Source of the DNA: Nocardia testacea NBRC 100365
GTDB lineage: Bacteria; Actinomycetota; Actinomycetes; Mycobacteriales; Mycobacteriaceae
Direction of reading: 5' to 3'
NCBI RefSeq assembly: GCF_000308775.1
Contig: NZ_BAGJ01000171.1
Coordinates: forward strand, 23,079-87,078
Length of the DNA stretch: 64,000 nucleotides
Shown: one piece after another, positions 7,821-16,383 of the stretch
Layout: each line of letters starts with the position of its first letter
How positions within the stretch are numbered: the first letter of the stretch is position 1
Translations under genes and position numbers: made by a program
Notes under the pieces: generated by a model
What the model saw: only the letters and a program-made list of their open reading frames with translations
Database searches by the model: none
What the model was told of the DNA's origin: nothing

Positions 7821-9857
7821 CTACTCCTGGTTTTCGGTGGCGGGATCCACCACGGCGAGAACGGCACCCACATCGACCTGTTGGCCGACTTCGACATTCA
7901 CGGCACTGAGCACACCGTCGGCGGGCGCGGCAATGGTGTGCTCCATCTTCATGGCCTCCAGCCACAGGATCGGCTGACCGGCGGTCACCGAACTGCCGAC
8001 CTCCGCGCCGAGCCGGATCACGCTGCCCGGCATGGGCGCCAGCAGGGATCCGGTGGCCACCTGGTCGGCGGGGTCGGTGAACCGCGGCAGGCGGCGCGCC
8101 GACACCGGACCGAGCGCGGAATCCACGCAGACCAGGTCGGCGTAGCGGGCGACGGCGAACTGCCGCCGGACCGGGCCGTGCGCACCGGGTACCGCCAGTA
8201 CGACCTGATCGGGCGTGGCGGAGATCAATTCCAGGCCGTCGTGCCCGGCGACCTCCACCCCGCCCCGGGTGAACCGGTAGTCGATATCGTACGTACCGGT
8301 GGCGCGGCTTTCGTAGGACTTGCGTTGCGCCTGCGACGGCAGATTGCGCCAGCCGCTCGGCACGCCCGCGACCACACCCGCCCGGGCCCGGTTGGCGGCC
8401 GCTTCGGCGAGCGCGGCCGCGACGATCGACAGTTCCTCCTCGTCCGGGCCGGCCAGCGGCGCGGCCAAGGCATCCAGACCGTGCGTGGCGAAGAACGCGG
8501 TATCGGTATCGCCGGCCAGGAAGGCGGGATGGCGCAGGACCCGGACGAGCAGGTCGCGGTTGGTGACCAGGCCGTGGATCCGGGCCCGGTGCAGGGCGCC
8601 GGCCAGCAGCCGGGCCGCCTCCGCCCGGGTGCGGCCGTAGGAGATGACCTTGGCGAGCATGGGGTCGTAGTGCACCCCGACCACCGAACCGTCGACCACC
8701 CCGGAATCCAGCCGGACCCCGGGGCGGTCGAGCAGGTCGAACTCCGCCGCTACCTGCGGGACCTCGATGCGGTGCACGGTTCCGCTCTGCGGCTGCCAGT
8801 CCTGCGCGGGGTCTTCGGCGTAGAGCCGGACCTCGATCGAATGGCCCTGCGGAGCGGGAGGTTTCGGGGCCAGCCGAGCGCCCTGGGCGACCTCCAGCTG
8901 CAACTGGACCAGGTCCAGCCCGGTGGTGCATTCGGTGACCGGATGCTCCACCTGGAGGCGGGTGTTCATCTCCAGGAAGAAGAAGTCACCGGATTCGTCG
9001 GCCAGGAATTCGACCGTTCCGGCGCCGGTGTAGCCGATGGCGGCGGCGGCCTGGCGGGCCGCCTCGAACAGACGGTCCCGCATACCGGGGCCCGAATCCG
9101 CTCCCCTACCGCCATCGATACGCTCCACCAGGGGAGACGGCGCCTCTTCGACTGCCTTCTGGTGCCGGCGCTGGATCGAGCACTCACGTTCGCCGACGGC
9201 CCAGATGGCGCCGTGTGTATCGGCCAGCACCTGGACCTCGATATGGCGGCCGGTCTCGAGATAGCGCTCGCAGAAGACGGTGGGGTCGCCGAACGCCGAT
9301 TCGGCCTCCCGGCGGGCGCCTTCCAGCTGCCCGGGGAGTTCGGCCAGGTCGCGCACCACCCGCATACCGCGACCGCCGCCACCGGCGGACGCCTTGATCA
9401 GTACCGGGAGCTGCGCTTCGGTGACCTCCGCCGGGTCGAGTTCGGCCAGCACCGGCACCCCGGCGGCGTCCATCATCTTCTTGGCCGCGACCTTGGACCC
9501 CATCTCCTCGATGGCGGCGGCGGGCGGCCCGATCCAGACCAGTCCCGCCGCTTCCACCGCGCGCGCGAATTCCGCGTTCTCGGAAAGGAACCCGTAGCCG
9601 GGGTGGACGGCGTCGGCACCCGTGGCCTGAGCGGCCGCGATGATCAGGTCGGCGCGCAGGTAGGTCTGCGCGGGTGTGTTCCCGGGCAGCCGGACCGCGG
9701 CGTCGGCCTCGGCGATATGCGGAGATCCGGCGTCGGCGTCGGAATAGACCGCCACCGTGCCCACGCCCATCCGGCGGCAGGTGGCGAAGATCCGGCGGGC
9801 GATCTCACCGCGATTGGCGACCAGAACGCTGGTGATGAGCTGCTGCGAATTCGTCAC
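7821..9857 (-). CDS. accA2: Biotin-dependent acyl-CoA carboxylase alpha subunit
   Basis: A 678-residue fusion of biotin carboxylase and biotin carrier. The N-terminus is SVLVANRGEIARRIF. ATP-grasp elements follow: KASAGGGGRGMRVV, then EMNTRLQVEHPVTE. The C-terminal biotinyl domain has LEAMKMEH with the target lysine near residue 637. It carboxylates biotin and hands CO2 to the beta subunit encoded just upstream. The GTG at 9857 lies eight bases after the stop of accD2. The acyl-CoA substrate (methylcrotonyl-, geranyl- or another acyl-CoA) cannot be told from this subunit. Confidence 0.9.
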   Translation of the reverse strand: MTNSQQLITSVLVANRGEIARRIFATCRRMGVGTVAVYSDADAGSPHIAEADAAVRLPGNTPAQTYLRADLIIAAAQATGADAVHPGYGFLSENAEFARAVEAAGLVWIGPPAAAIEEMGSKVAAKKMMDAAGVPVLAELDPAEVTEAQLPVLIKASAGGGGRGMRVVRDLAELPGQLEGARREAESAFGDPTVFCERYLETGRHIEVQVLADTHGAIWAVGERECSIQRRHQKAVEEAPSPLVERIDGGRGADSGPGMRDRLFEAARQAAAAIGYTGAGTVEFLADESGDFFFLEMNTRLQVEHPVTECTTGLDLVQLQLEVAQGARLAPKPPAPQGHSIEVRLYAEDPAQDWQPQSGTVHRIEVPQVAAEFDLLDRPGVRLDSGVVDGSVVGVHYDPMLAKVISYGRTRAEAARLLAGALHRARIHGLVTNRDLLVRVLRHPAFLAGDTDTAFFATHGLDALAAPLAGPDEEELSIVAAALAEAAANRARAGVVAGVPSGWRNLPSQAQRKSYESRATGTYDIDYRFTRGGVEVAGHDGLELISATPDQVVLAVPGAHGPVRRQFAVARYADLVCVDSALGPVSARRLPRFTDPADQVATGSLLAPMPGSVIRLGAEVGSSVTAGQPILWLEAMKMEHTIAAPADGVLSAVNVEVGQQVDVGAVLAVVDPATENQE

Positions 9858-9865
9858 GACCGGCC

Positions 9866-11464
9866 TCACATTCGGAAGACGCCGAAGGATTCGGCGCCCT
9901 GGACAGGTGCAGTGTGGATGGCCGAGAGGGCCATACCGAGCACGGTGCGGGTATCGCGCGGGTCGATGACCCCGTCGTCGTAGAGCCGCCCGGACATGAA
10001 CATGGCCAGCGATTCGGCCTCGATCTGCGCTTCCACCATGGCACGCATCCCGGAATCGGCCTCTTCGTCGAACGCCTGCCCGCGGGCCTCGGCGGCGGCC
10101 CGGCCGACGATGGAGATCACCCCGGCCAATTGCGCCCCGCCCATGACCGCGGATTTGGCACTGGGCCAGGCGAAGACGAAGCGGGGGTCGTAGGCGCGGC
10201 CGCACATGCCGTAGTGGCCGGCACCGTAGGAGGCGCCCATGAGCACGGAGATGTGCGGGACCTTGGAATTGGAGACCGCGTTGATCATCTGGGCGCCGTG
10301 TTTGATGATGCCCTTCTGCTCGTACTCCTTGCCGACCATGTAGCCGGTGGTGTTGTGCAGGAACAGCAGCGGAGTGTTGGTCTTGTTGGCCAGCTGGATG
10401 AACTGGGTGGCCTTCTGCGATTCCTCGGAGAACAGCACACCGCGGGCATTGGCGAGGATGCCGACCGGATACCCGTGCAGTTCGGCCCACCCGGTGACCA
10501 GGCTGGACCCGTAGCGGATCTTGAACTCGTCGAAATCGGAGCCGTCGACGATCCGGGCGATCACCTCGCGCGGATCGAAGGGGATCTTCAGGTCGGGCGG
10601 CACGATCCCCAGTAGTTCGTCCGGGTCGTACAGCGGTTCGAGCACCGAGGTGCGGGCCGCCGGTCCCCGCTTCTTCCAGTTCAGCCGTTTGACGATGCGC
10701 CGGCCGATGCGGATGGCGTCCTGCTCGTCGAGGGCGTAGTAATCGGCCAGACCCGAGACCCGGGCGTGCATATCCGCGCCGCCCAGGGATTCGTCGTCGG
10801 ACTCCTCACCGGTGGCCATCTTCACCAGCGGTGGTCCGCCCAGGAACACCTTGGAGCGTTCCTTGATCATCACCACGTGATCGGACATCCCGGGGATGTA
10901 GGCGCCACCCGCGGTGGAGTTGCCGAAGACCAGGGCGATGGTGGGGATACCCGCCGCCGACGCCTGGGTGAGATCGCGGAACATCCGGCCGCCGGGGACG
11001 AAAACCTCTTTCTGCGTGGGCAGATCGGCGCCGCCGGATTCCACCAGCGAGATCACCGGCAACCGGTTCTCCCGGATGATGTCGTTGACCCGCAATGTCT
11101 TGCGCAACGTCCAGGGATTGGACGTGCCGCCGCGCACAGTGGGGTCGGGCGCGACGATCATGCATTCCACGCCCTCCACCACGCCGATACCGGCGACGGT
11201 GCTGGCGCCGACCTGGAATTCGCTGCCCCAGGCCGCGAGCGGGCACAGCTCGAGGAACGGGGAATCCTCGTCGATGAGCAGTTCGATCCGTTCGCGGGCG
11301 GTCAGCTTCCCGCGTTTGCGGTGGCGGGCGAGTTTCTCGGGACCGCCGCCCGCGATGACCTTCTCGAATTCCGCCTCGACCTCGGCGAGTTTGGCGGTCA
11401 TGGCCGCGGCCGCCGCGGTGTAGTCGGCACTCGTGGTGTCGAGGGTGCTGCGCAGTGTCGTCAA
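9866..11464 (-). CDS. accD2: Acyl-CoA carboxylase beta (carboxyltransferase) subunit
   Basis: A 532-residue carboxyltransferase of the methylcrotonyl/propionyl-CoA carboxylase type. LSLVE-type motifs appear as VISLVESGGADLPTQ and VFGNSTAGGAYIPGMSDH in the N-terminal half. LFLHNTTGYMVGKEYEQKG and MGASYGAGHYGMCGRAYDPR are in the C-terminal half and resemble methylcrotonyl-CoA carboxylase. Translation probably starts at TTG 11464, which overlaps the fadE13 stop (TTGA). No ATG is available before residue 28. It pairs with the alpha subunit immediately downstream. Confidence 0.9.
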   Translation of the reverse strand: MTTLRSTLDTTSADYTAAAAAMTAKLAEVEAEFEKVIAGGGPEKLARHRKRGKLTARERIELLIDEDSPFLELCPLAAWGSEFQVGASTVAGIGVVEGVECMIVAPDPTVRGGTSNPWTLRKTLRVNDIIRENRLPVISLVESGGADLPTQKEVFVPGGRMFRDLTQASAAGIPTIALVFGNSTAGGAYIPGMSDHVVMIKERSKVFLGGPPLVKMATGEESDDESLGGADMHARVSGLADYYALDEQDAIRIGRRIVKRLNWKKRGPAARTSVLEPLYDPDELLGIVPPDLKIPFDPREVIARIVDGSDFDEFKIRYGSSLVTGWAELHGYPVGILANARGVLFSEESQKATQFIQLANKTNTPLLFLHNTTGYMVGKEYEQKGIIKHGAQMINAVSNSKVPHISVLMGASYGAGHYGMCGRAYDPRFVFAWPSAKSAVMGGAQLAGVISIVGRAAAEARGQAFDEEADSGMRAMVEAQIEAESLAMFMSGRLYDDGVIDPRDTRTVLGMALSAIHTAPVQGAESFGVFRM

Positions 11465-12612
11465 GACTGATACCCCAATCGTTTCGCGGCCAGGCCGGTG
11501 AGGATTTCGGTGGTACCGCCGCCGATACCCAGGATCCGCATATCGCGGTACTGGCGTTCCACCTCGGATTCGCGCATATAGCCGAGTCCGCCGAAGAGCT
11601 GCACCGCCTGGTTCGCCACCCATTCACCGGATTCGACGGCCGTGTTCTTGGCGAAGCAGACCTCGGCGATCAGATCGGTCTCCCCGGCCGCGGCGCGGGC
11701 GGCCACGTCCCGGGTGTAGACGCGGGCGATATCGACCCGGCGGGCCATCTCGGTGACGGTGTTCTGCACGGCCTGCCTGCTGATCAGCGGGCGGCCGAAG
11801 GTTTCCCGGTTGCGTACCCAGTCCAGGGTGAGGTCCAGGCAGCGCTGCGCGCTCGAATACGCCTGCACGGCCAGTCCGACCCGCTCGCTGACGAACGCCG
11901 CGGCGATCTGCAGGAAACCGGAATTCTCCGGCCCCACCAGGTTCGACACCGGCACCCGGACATCCTGGTAGGACAGTTCCGCGGTATCGGAAGCGCGCCA
12001 GCCCATCTTGTCCAGTTTGCGGCCCACCGTGAAACCGGGGGTGTCCTTTTCCACCACCAGCAGCGAAACCCCCGACGCGCCCGGACCGCCGGTACGGACG
12101 GCGGTCACCACGAAATCGGCGCGGCAGCCGGAGGTGATGTAGGTCTTGGCGCCGTTGACGATGTAGTGATCGCCGTCGCGGCGGGCCGAGGTGGTCAGAT
12201 GACCCACATCGGAGCCGCCGCCGGGTTCGGTGATCGCCAGCGAACCGATCTTGTCACCGGCGAGCGTCGGCCGTACCCAGCGGTCGAGCTGGGCGGGATC
12301 GCCCGCGGCGATGAGGTGCGGTACCGCGATACCGCAGGTGAACAGCGAGGCGAACACGCCACCCGAGACCCCGGCGTAGTGCAGTTCCTCGCAGACGACG
12401 GCGCCGTCGATACCGCTTCCGCCCGCTCCACCCGCGGCTTCCGGGAACTGGATGCCGAGCAGGCCCAGTTCCCCGGCCTTCTTGTGCAGTTCCCGCGGGA
12501 TCTCCCCGTCGCGTTCCCAATCATCCTGGTAGGGCAGGATCTCGCGCTCGGCGAAAGCGCGCACGGTGGCGCGGAGTTCGCGGCGCTCGGCGGTGTTCCA
12601 GACAGTGCTCAC
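11461..12612 (-). CDS. fadE13: Acyl-CoA dehydrogenase
   Basis: A 383-residue acyl-CoA dehydrogenase, the second in this operon. Motifs include LAITEPGGGSDVGHLTTSAR near residue 125 and VQLFGGLGYMRESEVERQYRD near the C-terminus, where the family has its conserved substrate-binding turn. GTG 12612 overlaps the stop of the atuA-like gene as GTGA, so the two are translationally coupled. Having two dehydrogenases, one hydratase and one carboxylase together suggests successive oxidation steps around a carboxylation. Confidence 0.88.
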   Translation of the reverse strand: MSTVWNTAERRELRATVRAFAEREILPYQDDWERDGEIPRELHKKAGELGLLGIQFPEAAGGAGGSGIDGAVVCEELHYAGVSGGVFASLFTCGIAVPHLIAAGDPAQLDRWVRPTLAGDKIGSLAITEPGGGSDVGHLTTSARRDGDHYIVNGAKTYITSGCRADFVVTAVRTGGPGASGVSLLVVEKDTPGFTVGRKLDKMGWRASDTAELSYQDVRVPVSNLVGPENSGFLQIAAAFVSERVGLAVQAYSSAQRCLDLTLDWVRNRETFGRPLISRQAVQNTVTEMARRVDIARVYTRDVAARAAAGETDLIAEVCFAKNTAVESGEWVANQAVQLFGGLGYMRESEVERQYRDMRILGIGGGTTEILTGLAAKRLGYQS

Positions 12613-14324
12613 GGCAGCAGCTCCAACGGTATGTCGAGATGACGGGACCGCAGCCATTCGCCGAGTCCCTTGGCCTGCGGATCGAACCGGGCCTGGTAGG
12701 CCACGCCTTCGCCGAGCAGGCCGGAGATGAGGAAGTTGAGTGCCCGCAGGTTCGGCAGCACATGCCGGGTGATCTCCAGCGGGGCGGTCTCGGGCAGTAG
12801 CTCGCGTAGCCGCTCGATGGTGAGGGTGTGCGCCAGCCAGCGCCACTGGTCCTCGGTGCGCACCCAGACACCGATATTCGCGTCACCGCCCTTGTCACCG
12901 CTGCGGGCCAGCGCGATCTCGCCCAGCGGTGCCCGTTTCGTGGGGGTGGGTGGAAGCGGTGCGGGGAGTTCGGGTTCCGGGACCTCGGTCAGATCGCGGG
13001 TCTCCGACGGTGCCCCCACCAGGACCTTGCCTCCGGCCGGCCGGTGAGCGGTATGCGGGACCTCGGCGGCGTCGACGAACCCCGGGCGATAGACGCCGTA
13101 GGGCGAACCGTTCCCGGGCGGGGCGGTGAAACTACAGCCCGGATAGCTGGCCAGCGCCAGTTCGACGGCGACGCCGGAGAACGCGCGTCCCACCTTGTTC
13201 GGATCGGGGTCGCGGACCACACAGCGCAGCAGCGCGCTGGCCTGTTCCTCGGTTTCGGCATCGGGGCGGTCCAGCCGGGTCAGGGTCCAGTCCAGTTCCG
13301 CCGGACGTTCGGGCAGCCAGGACTCCAGCTGCCGCCGCGCCAGCTCGGCCTTCGCTTCGATATCGAGACCGGTGAGGATGAACTCCATTTCGTTGCGGAA
13401 TCCACCGAGGGTGTTCAGCGAGACCTTCAGCGTCGGCGGCGGCGGTTCCCCCACGACGCCCCGGATCGACACCCGGTCCGGGCCGTCGGCGGCGAGTTCG
13501 ACCGTATCGAGCCGGGCGGTGACATCGGGACCGGCGTAGCGCGCGCCCTGGATCTCGTACATGAGCTGGGCCGCGACGGTGTCCACGGTGACCGCGCCGC
13601 CGGTCCCCGCATGCTTGGTGATGACGCTGCTACCGTCCGCGCGGATCTCCGCGAGCGGGAATCCGGGGCGGCCGAGATCGGGCAGTTCGCGGAAGAACGC
13701 GAAGTTGCCGCCGGTGGCCTGAGTGCCGCATTCGATCACATGACCGGCCACCACCGCACCGGCCAGCCGGTCGTAATCCGTGCGTTGCCAGCCGAAATGG
13801 GCGGCGGCCGGACCCACCACCACCGACGCGTCGGTGACCCGGCCGGTGACCACCACATCCGAGCCCGCGGCCAGGCATTCGGTGATACCCCAGGCCCCCA
13901 GATAGGCGTTGGCGGTGAGCGGGGAGCCGAGGCCGAGTTCGGCAGCGCGGCCGGTGAGATCGTCGCCGTCCACATATCCGACCCGGACCTCGAGGCCGAG
14001 CCGGGCCGCCAGCTCCCCCACCTTCTCCGCCAGTGCGGCCGGATTCAGGCCCCCGGCATTGGTCACGATCTGAACGTTGCGTTCCAGCGCGAGACCGAGG
14101 CATTCCTCGAGCTGACGCAGGAAGGTTTTGGCATAGCCGAGGCCGGCATCCTTCATCCGGTCGCGGCCCAGGATCAGCATGGTGAGTTCGGCGAGATAGT
14201 CACCGGTGAGCACATCGAGCTGCCCGCCCTCGAGCATCTCACGCATCGCGCCGAACCGGTCGCCGTAGAACCCCGAGCAGTTGCCGATCCGGATCAGGTC
14301 GGGATCGGCCGCCAGACCACTCAT
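12609..14324 (-). CDS. AtuA family (DUF1446) acyclic terpene utilisation protein
   Basis: A 571-residue two-part protein. The N-terminal AtuA/DUF1446 domain (residues 1 to about 440) begins LIRIGNCSGFYGDRFGAM and contains IVTNAGGLNPAALAEKV and VVVTGRVTDASVVVGPAAAHFGW. The C-terminal part carries LARSGDKGGDANIGVWVR, typical of the AtuA C-terminal domain. AtuA is required for citronellol/geraniol use in Pseudomonas, but its reaction is not established. First gene of the minus-strand operon, with a perfect palindrome about 100 bases upstream. Order and content match Rv0976c. Confidence 0.85.
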   Translation of the reverse strand: MSGLAADPDLIRIGNCSGFYGDRFGAMREMLEGGQLDVLTGDYLAELTMLILGRDRMKDAGLGYAKTFLRQLEECLGLALERNVQIVTNAGGLNPAALAEKVGELAARLGLEVRVGYVDGDDLTGRAAELGLGSPLTANAYLGAWGITECLAAGSDVVVTGRVTDASVVVGPAAAHFGWQRTDYDRLAGAVVAGHVIECGTQATGGNFAFFRELPDLGRPGFPLAEIRADGSSVITKHAGTGGAVTVDTVAAQLMYEIQGARYAGPDVTARLDTVELAADGPDRVSIRGVVGEPPPPTLKVSLNTLGGFRNEMEFILTGLDIEAKAELARRQLESWLPERPAELDWTLTRLDRPDAETEEQASALLRCVVRDPDPNKVGRAFSGVAVELALASYPGCSFTAPPGNGSPYGVYRPGFVDAAEVPHTAHRPAGGKVLVGAPSETRDLTEVPEPELPAPLPPTPTKRAPLGEIALARSGDKGGDANIGVWVRTEDQWRWLAHTLTIERLRELLPETAPLEITRHVLPNLRALNFLISGLLGEGVAYQARFDPQAKGLGEWLRSRHLDIPLELLP

Positions 14325-14424
14325 GAGCGGTTTCGCCTCCTACCGCGGCACCGGGCGGGGTCGCCGATATGCGCCCGTGGCTGTCCGCGTACCGCCCCAG
14401 CATCACAGGCCCCCCGCAAAAAAT

Positions 14425-14440
14425 CAAGCACGCGTGCTTG
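14425..14440. promoter_or_regulatory. Palindromic operator, probably for the TetR regulator
   Basis: CAAGCACGCGTGCTTG is a perfect 16-base palindrome flanked by A/T-rich bases, unusual in this GC-rich DNA. It lies about 100 bases before the atuA-like start and about 60 bases before a divergent small gene. Such palindromes are typical TetR sites. The regulator encoded at the far end of the operon is the obvious candidate. Confidence 0.65.
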
Positions 14441-14502
14441 TTAATTTCCGCAGGGCGGGGCGCGGCCCTGATCAGCGCCGGGAGCAGGCACAATGGGTCC
14501 CT

Positions 14503-14658
14503 GTGTCCACCGATGTCGCCGTAGTTCTGCTGTTCACGCTCGCCGGATTCCTCATCGGCGGCGCCTACACCACCTGGAAGACCACCCGGCCGCTCTCGAT
14601 CGCCCTGGGCGTCTGCGCCGTGCTCGCGGCGCTGGGCGCGGTGCTCTGGCTGGTCTGA
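14503..14658 (+). CDS. Small two-helix membrane protein
   Basis: A 51-residue protein starting with GTG, VSTDVAVVLLFTLAGFLIGG, with two hydrophobic segments (about residues 5-22 and 31-50) joined by a short loop (YTTWKTTRPL). No Shine-Dalgarno sequence is seen, but CACAAT eight bases upstream may be a -10 box, so the message could be leaderless. It is divergent from the atuA-like operon and shares the intergenic region with its palindrome, so the same regulator may affect it. Function unknown. Confidence 0.55.
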   Translation: MSTDVAVVLLFTLAGFLIGGAYTTWKTTRPLSIALGVCAVLAALGAVLWLV

Positions 14659-14979
14659 CGCCGGAAACGAACGCCGGACCCGGCCCCGCCGCCCCTGACC
14701 ACCCGTTACGGGACGCAGCGGCCGGGTATGTTTCCGAAGCGCCGCCGGGGTCAACACTCAGGGCACGGCGCGCTGCGCGACAGGCGGGAAGCCCCGGTGA
14801 ACCAGAGCCCAGGGATGCGACCGGGCTCCACCGGGCACCCCCTGGCACCGCCGGAACACGCGTCGGCCCTGCCCCTCTGCGCCGGGCACGGCCGGCGCGC
14901 TTTCCCCCACCCGAGGCCCAGGTGGACCCGCCGGACAACGTCGGCCAATTCTGTCGGGGCGCGCCGATACGGTCGGCGG
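14659..14979. other. Intergenic stretch without a supported gene
   Basis: About 320 bases between the small membrane protein and the DUF3224 remnant. Open frames exist on both strands, but they are arginine/proline-rich and lack ribosome sites or recognisable motifs. Confidence 0.3.
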
Positions 14980-15156
14980 GTGCGAGCTGAAGCAACATTC
15001 ACTGTCGAAACATTCGTCCCGCTCGAAGCGGAACCGGACGCGGCCGGGTCGACCGGTCTTCCGGTAGGAGTCACGACCATGGAGAAGCGCTTCGAGGGCG
15101 AGGTCGCCGGACGCTCGGCGAAGCGGGGCCGGGGGCCGGCGGCGCGCAGGACATGA
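14980..15156 (+). pseudogene. Truncated DUF3224 family gene
   Basis: The reading frame from GTG 14980 gives VRAEATFTVETFVPLE, then LPVGVTTMEKRFEGEVAGRS. This matches the conserved beginning of DUF3224 proteins, small beta-barrel proteins of about 120-130 residues. After residue 45 the similarity ends and the frame closes at 58 residues. The stop overlaps the start of the following SnoaL-like gene as ATGA. I infer a deletion that removed the C-terminal two thirds. Confidence 0.5.
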
Positions 15157-15488
15157 GAGCGGTCGGTCTGCGGATGTACGAGGCGTTCAACAACCGGGAT
15201 CTGGCCGCTCTGGAAATGATTCTCGCGCCGGAATTCATCAGCCATCCGCTGGGCACGACCGGCGTACGGGCCGTCGCGCAAGCGTGGTCGAAGATGTTCG
15301 CGGCCTCCCCCGGTATTCAGGTGCGCGTCGAGGACCTGCTCGTAGACGGCGACCGGATCGCCGTCCGTTCGACGCTGTCCACACCGGACAGTGCCGAGCG
15401 TGTGCCCATGATGGAGACATTCCGAGTTCGGCACGGCCGGATCGCCGAATTGTGGGGTCTGTCCGGCCGCGGCCGCCCTGCCGACTGA
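15153..15488 (+). CDS. SnoaL-like/NTF2-fold protein
   Basis: A 111-residue protein with the SnoaL-like ester-cyclase pattern: MYEAFNNRDLAALEMILAPE, FISHPLGTTGVRAVAQAW, then METFRVRHGRIAELWGL at the end. Members of this NTF2-like fold bind small hydrophobic molecules or act as cyclases or isomerases; the role here is unknown. ATG 15153 overlaps the stop of the truncated DUF3224 frame, so translation may be coupled to that remnant. Slightly shorter than usual relatives. Confidence 0.7.
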   Translation: MRAVGLRMYEAFNNRDLAALEMILAPEFISHPLGTTGVRAVAQAWSKMFAASPGIQVRVEDLLVDGDRIAVRSTLSTPDSAERVPMMETFRVRHGRIAELWGLSGRGRPAD

Positions 15489-15504
15489 CGCGGAAAAGCG
15501 CGGC

Positions 15505-16209
15505 TCAGGCCTCCAGCAGGGCGGTCTTCAGCTCACGCGCGGCGGCCTCCGGGTCCGGGGCGGCGGTGATCGCCCGCACCACGACCACCCGTTCGGCGCC
15601 CGCCGCCAGGACCTCGGTGAGGGTCTCGGCGTCGATACCGCCGATGGCGAACCACGGCCGGGTCGGCGCCGCTTCCGCGGTCGCGCGCACCAGATCCAAT
15701 CCGGCGGGCGTACGCCCCGGTTTGGTCGGGGTCGCCCACACCGGGCCCGTGCAGAAATAGTCGAGGTTCTCCTCACCCGCCGCCAGCCGGGCCTGCTCCC
15801 GATCGTGGGTGGACCGCCCGAGCACCACCTCGGGGCCGAGGATCTTGCGGGCGTACCAGGGCGGCAGATCCTGCTGACCCAGGTGCAGTACATCGGCGCC
15901 CGCCGCCAACGCGATATCGGCACGATCGTTGACCGCGAGCAGCGCGCCGTGCCGGCGGGTCGCGGCCTTCAGCTCGGCCAGCGCCGCGAGTTCACCCCTG
16001 GCCTCGAGCGGACCGAACTGCTGTTCCCCGGGCGAACCCTTGTCCCGGAGCTGGATGATGTCCACGCCACCGGCGAGGGCCGCTTCCGCGAACTCGGCGA
16101 GATCCCCCTTCTCCCGGCGGGCGTCGGTGCACAGGTACAGCCGGGCGGTGGTGAGGCGGTCACGCGGGGGCAGCGGCCGGCGAGCGGAGGACGGTTGCAC
16201 AACTGCCAC
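15505..16209 (-). CDS. thiE: Thiamine-phosphate synthase
   Basis: ThiE joins the pyrimidine and thiazole phosphates to give thiamine phosphate. The 234-residue protein has the family order ARLYLCTDARR, DIIQLRDKGSPGEQQ, LLAVNDRADIALAAGADVLH, LGQQDLPPWYARK and WFAIGGIDAETL near the C-terminus. GTG 16209 is my choice of start; GTG 16200 is equally possible, and neither has a clear ribosome site. It is divergent from thiO-thiS-thiG, as at Rv0414c-Rv0417. I see no TPP riboswitch in the shared 174-base spacer. Confidence 0.92.
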   Translation of the reverse strand: MAVVQPSSARRPLPPRDRLTTARLYLCTDARREKGDLAEFAEAALAGGVDIIQLRDKGSPGEQQFGPLEARGELAALAELKAATRRHGALLAVNDRADIALAAGADVLHLGQQDLPPWYARKILGPEVVLGRSTHDREQARLAAGEENLDYFCTGPVWATPTKPGRTPAGLDLVRATAEAAPTRPWFAIGGIDAETLTEVLAAGAERVVVVRAITAAPDPEAAARELKTALLEA

Positions 16210-16383
16210 GGTAGCCGCGCTAACGTGGAGAAGTTGCAGGAGGTGGAACGTAGTGCGAACATCCGCGCGCGCGGCGCGGGCGGCGAGCCGGACCCGACCG
16301 GCGCCATGTAGCCCGGCGTCGATCCATCGATCCGGCAGTACCGCCGCCGTGATCCACCGTGCCCCCCGGAGGAGGTGGCGCAG

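Noticed and set aside
6684..9983. Open frame of 1099 codons on the plus strand
   Set aside because: It lies opposite fadE12 and accA2, is very rich in Gly, His, Asp and Arg, and has no motifs. Such antisense frames are expected opposite high-GC genes.
14751..15434. Minus-strand frame of 227 codons
   Set aside because: It overlaps the DUF3224 remnant and SnoaL-like gene, both recognisable on the plus strand, and has no motifs itself.
16210..16383. Possible TPP riboswitch before thiO
   Set aside because: The conserved CUGAGA and ACCUGAUC-type blocks are absent on both strands, so I do not call a thi-box.
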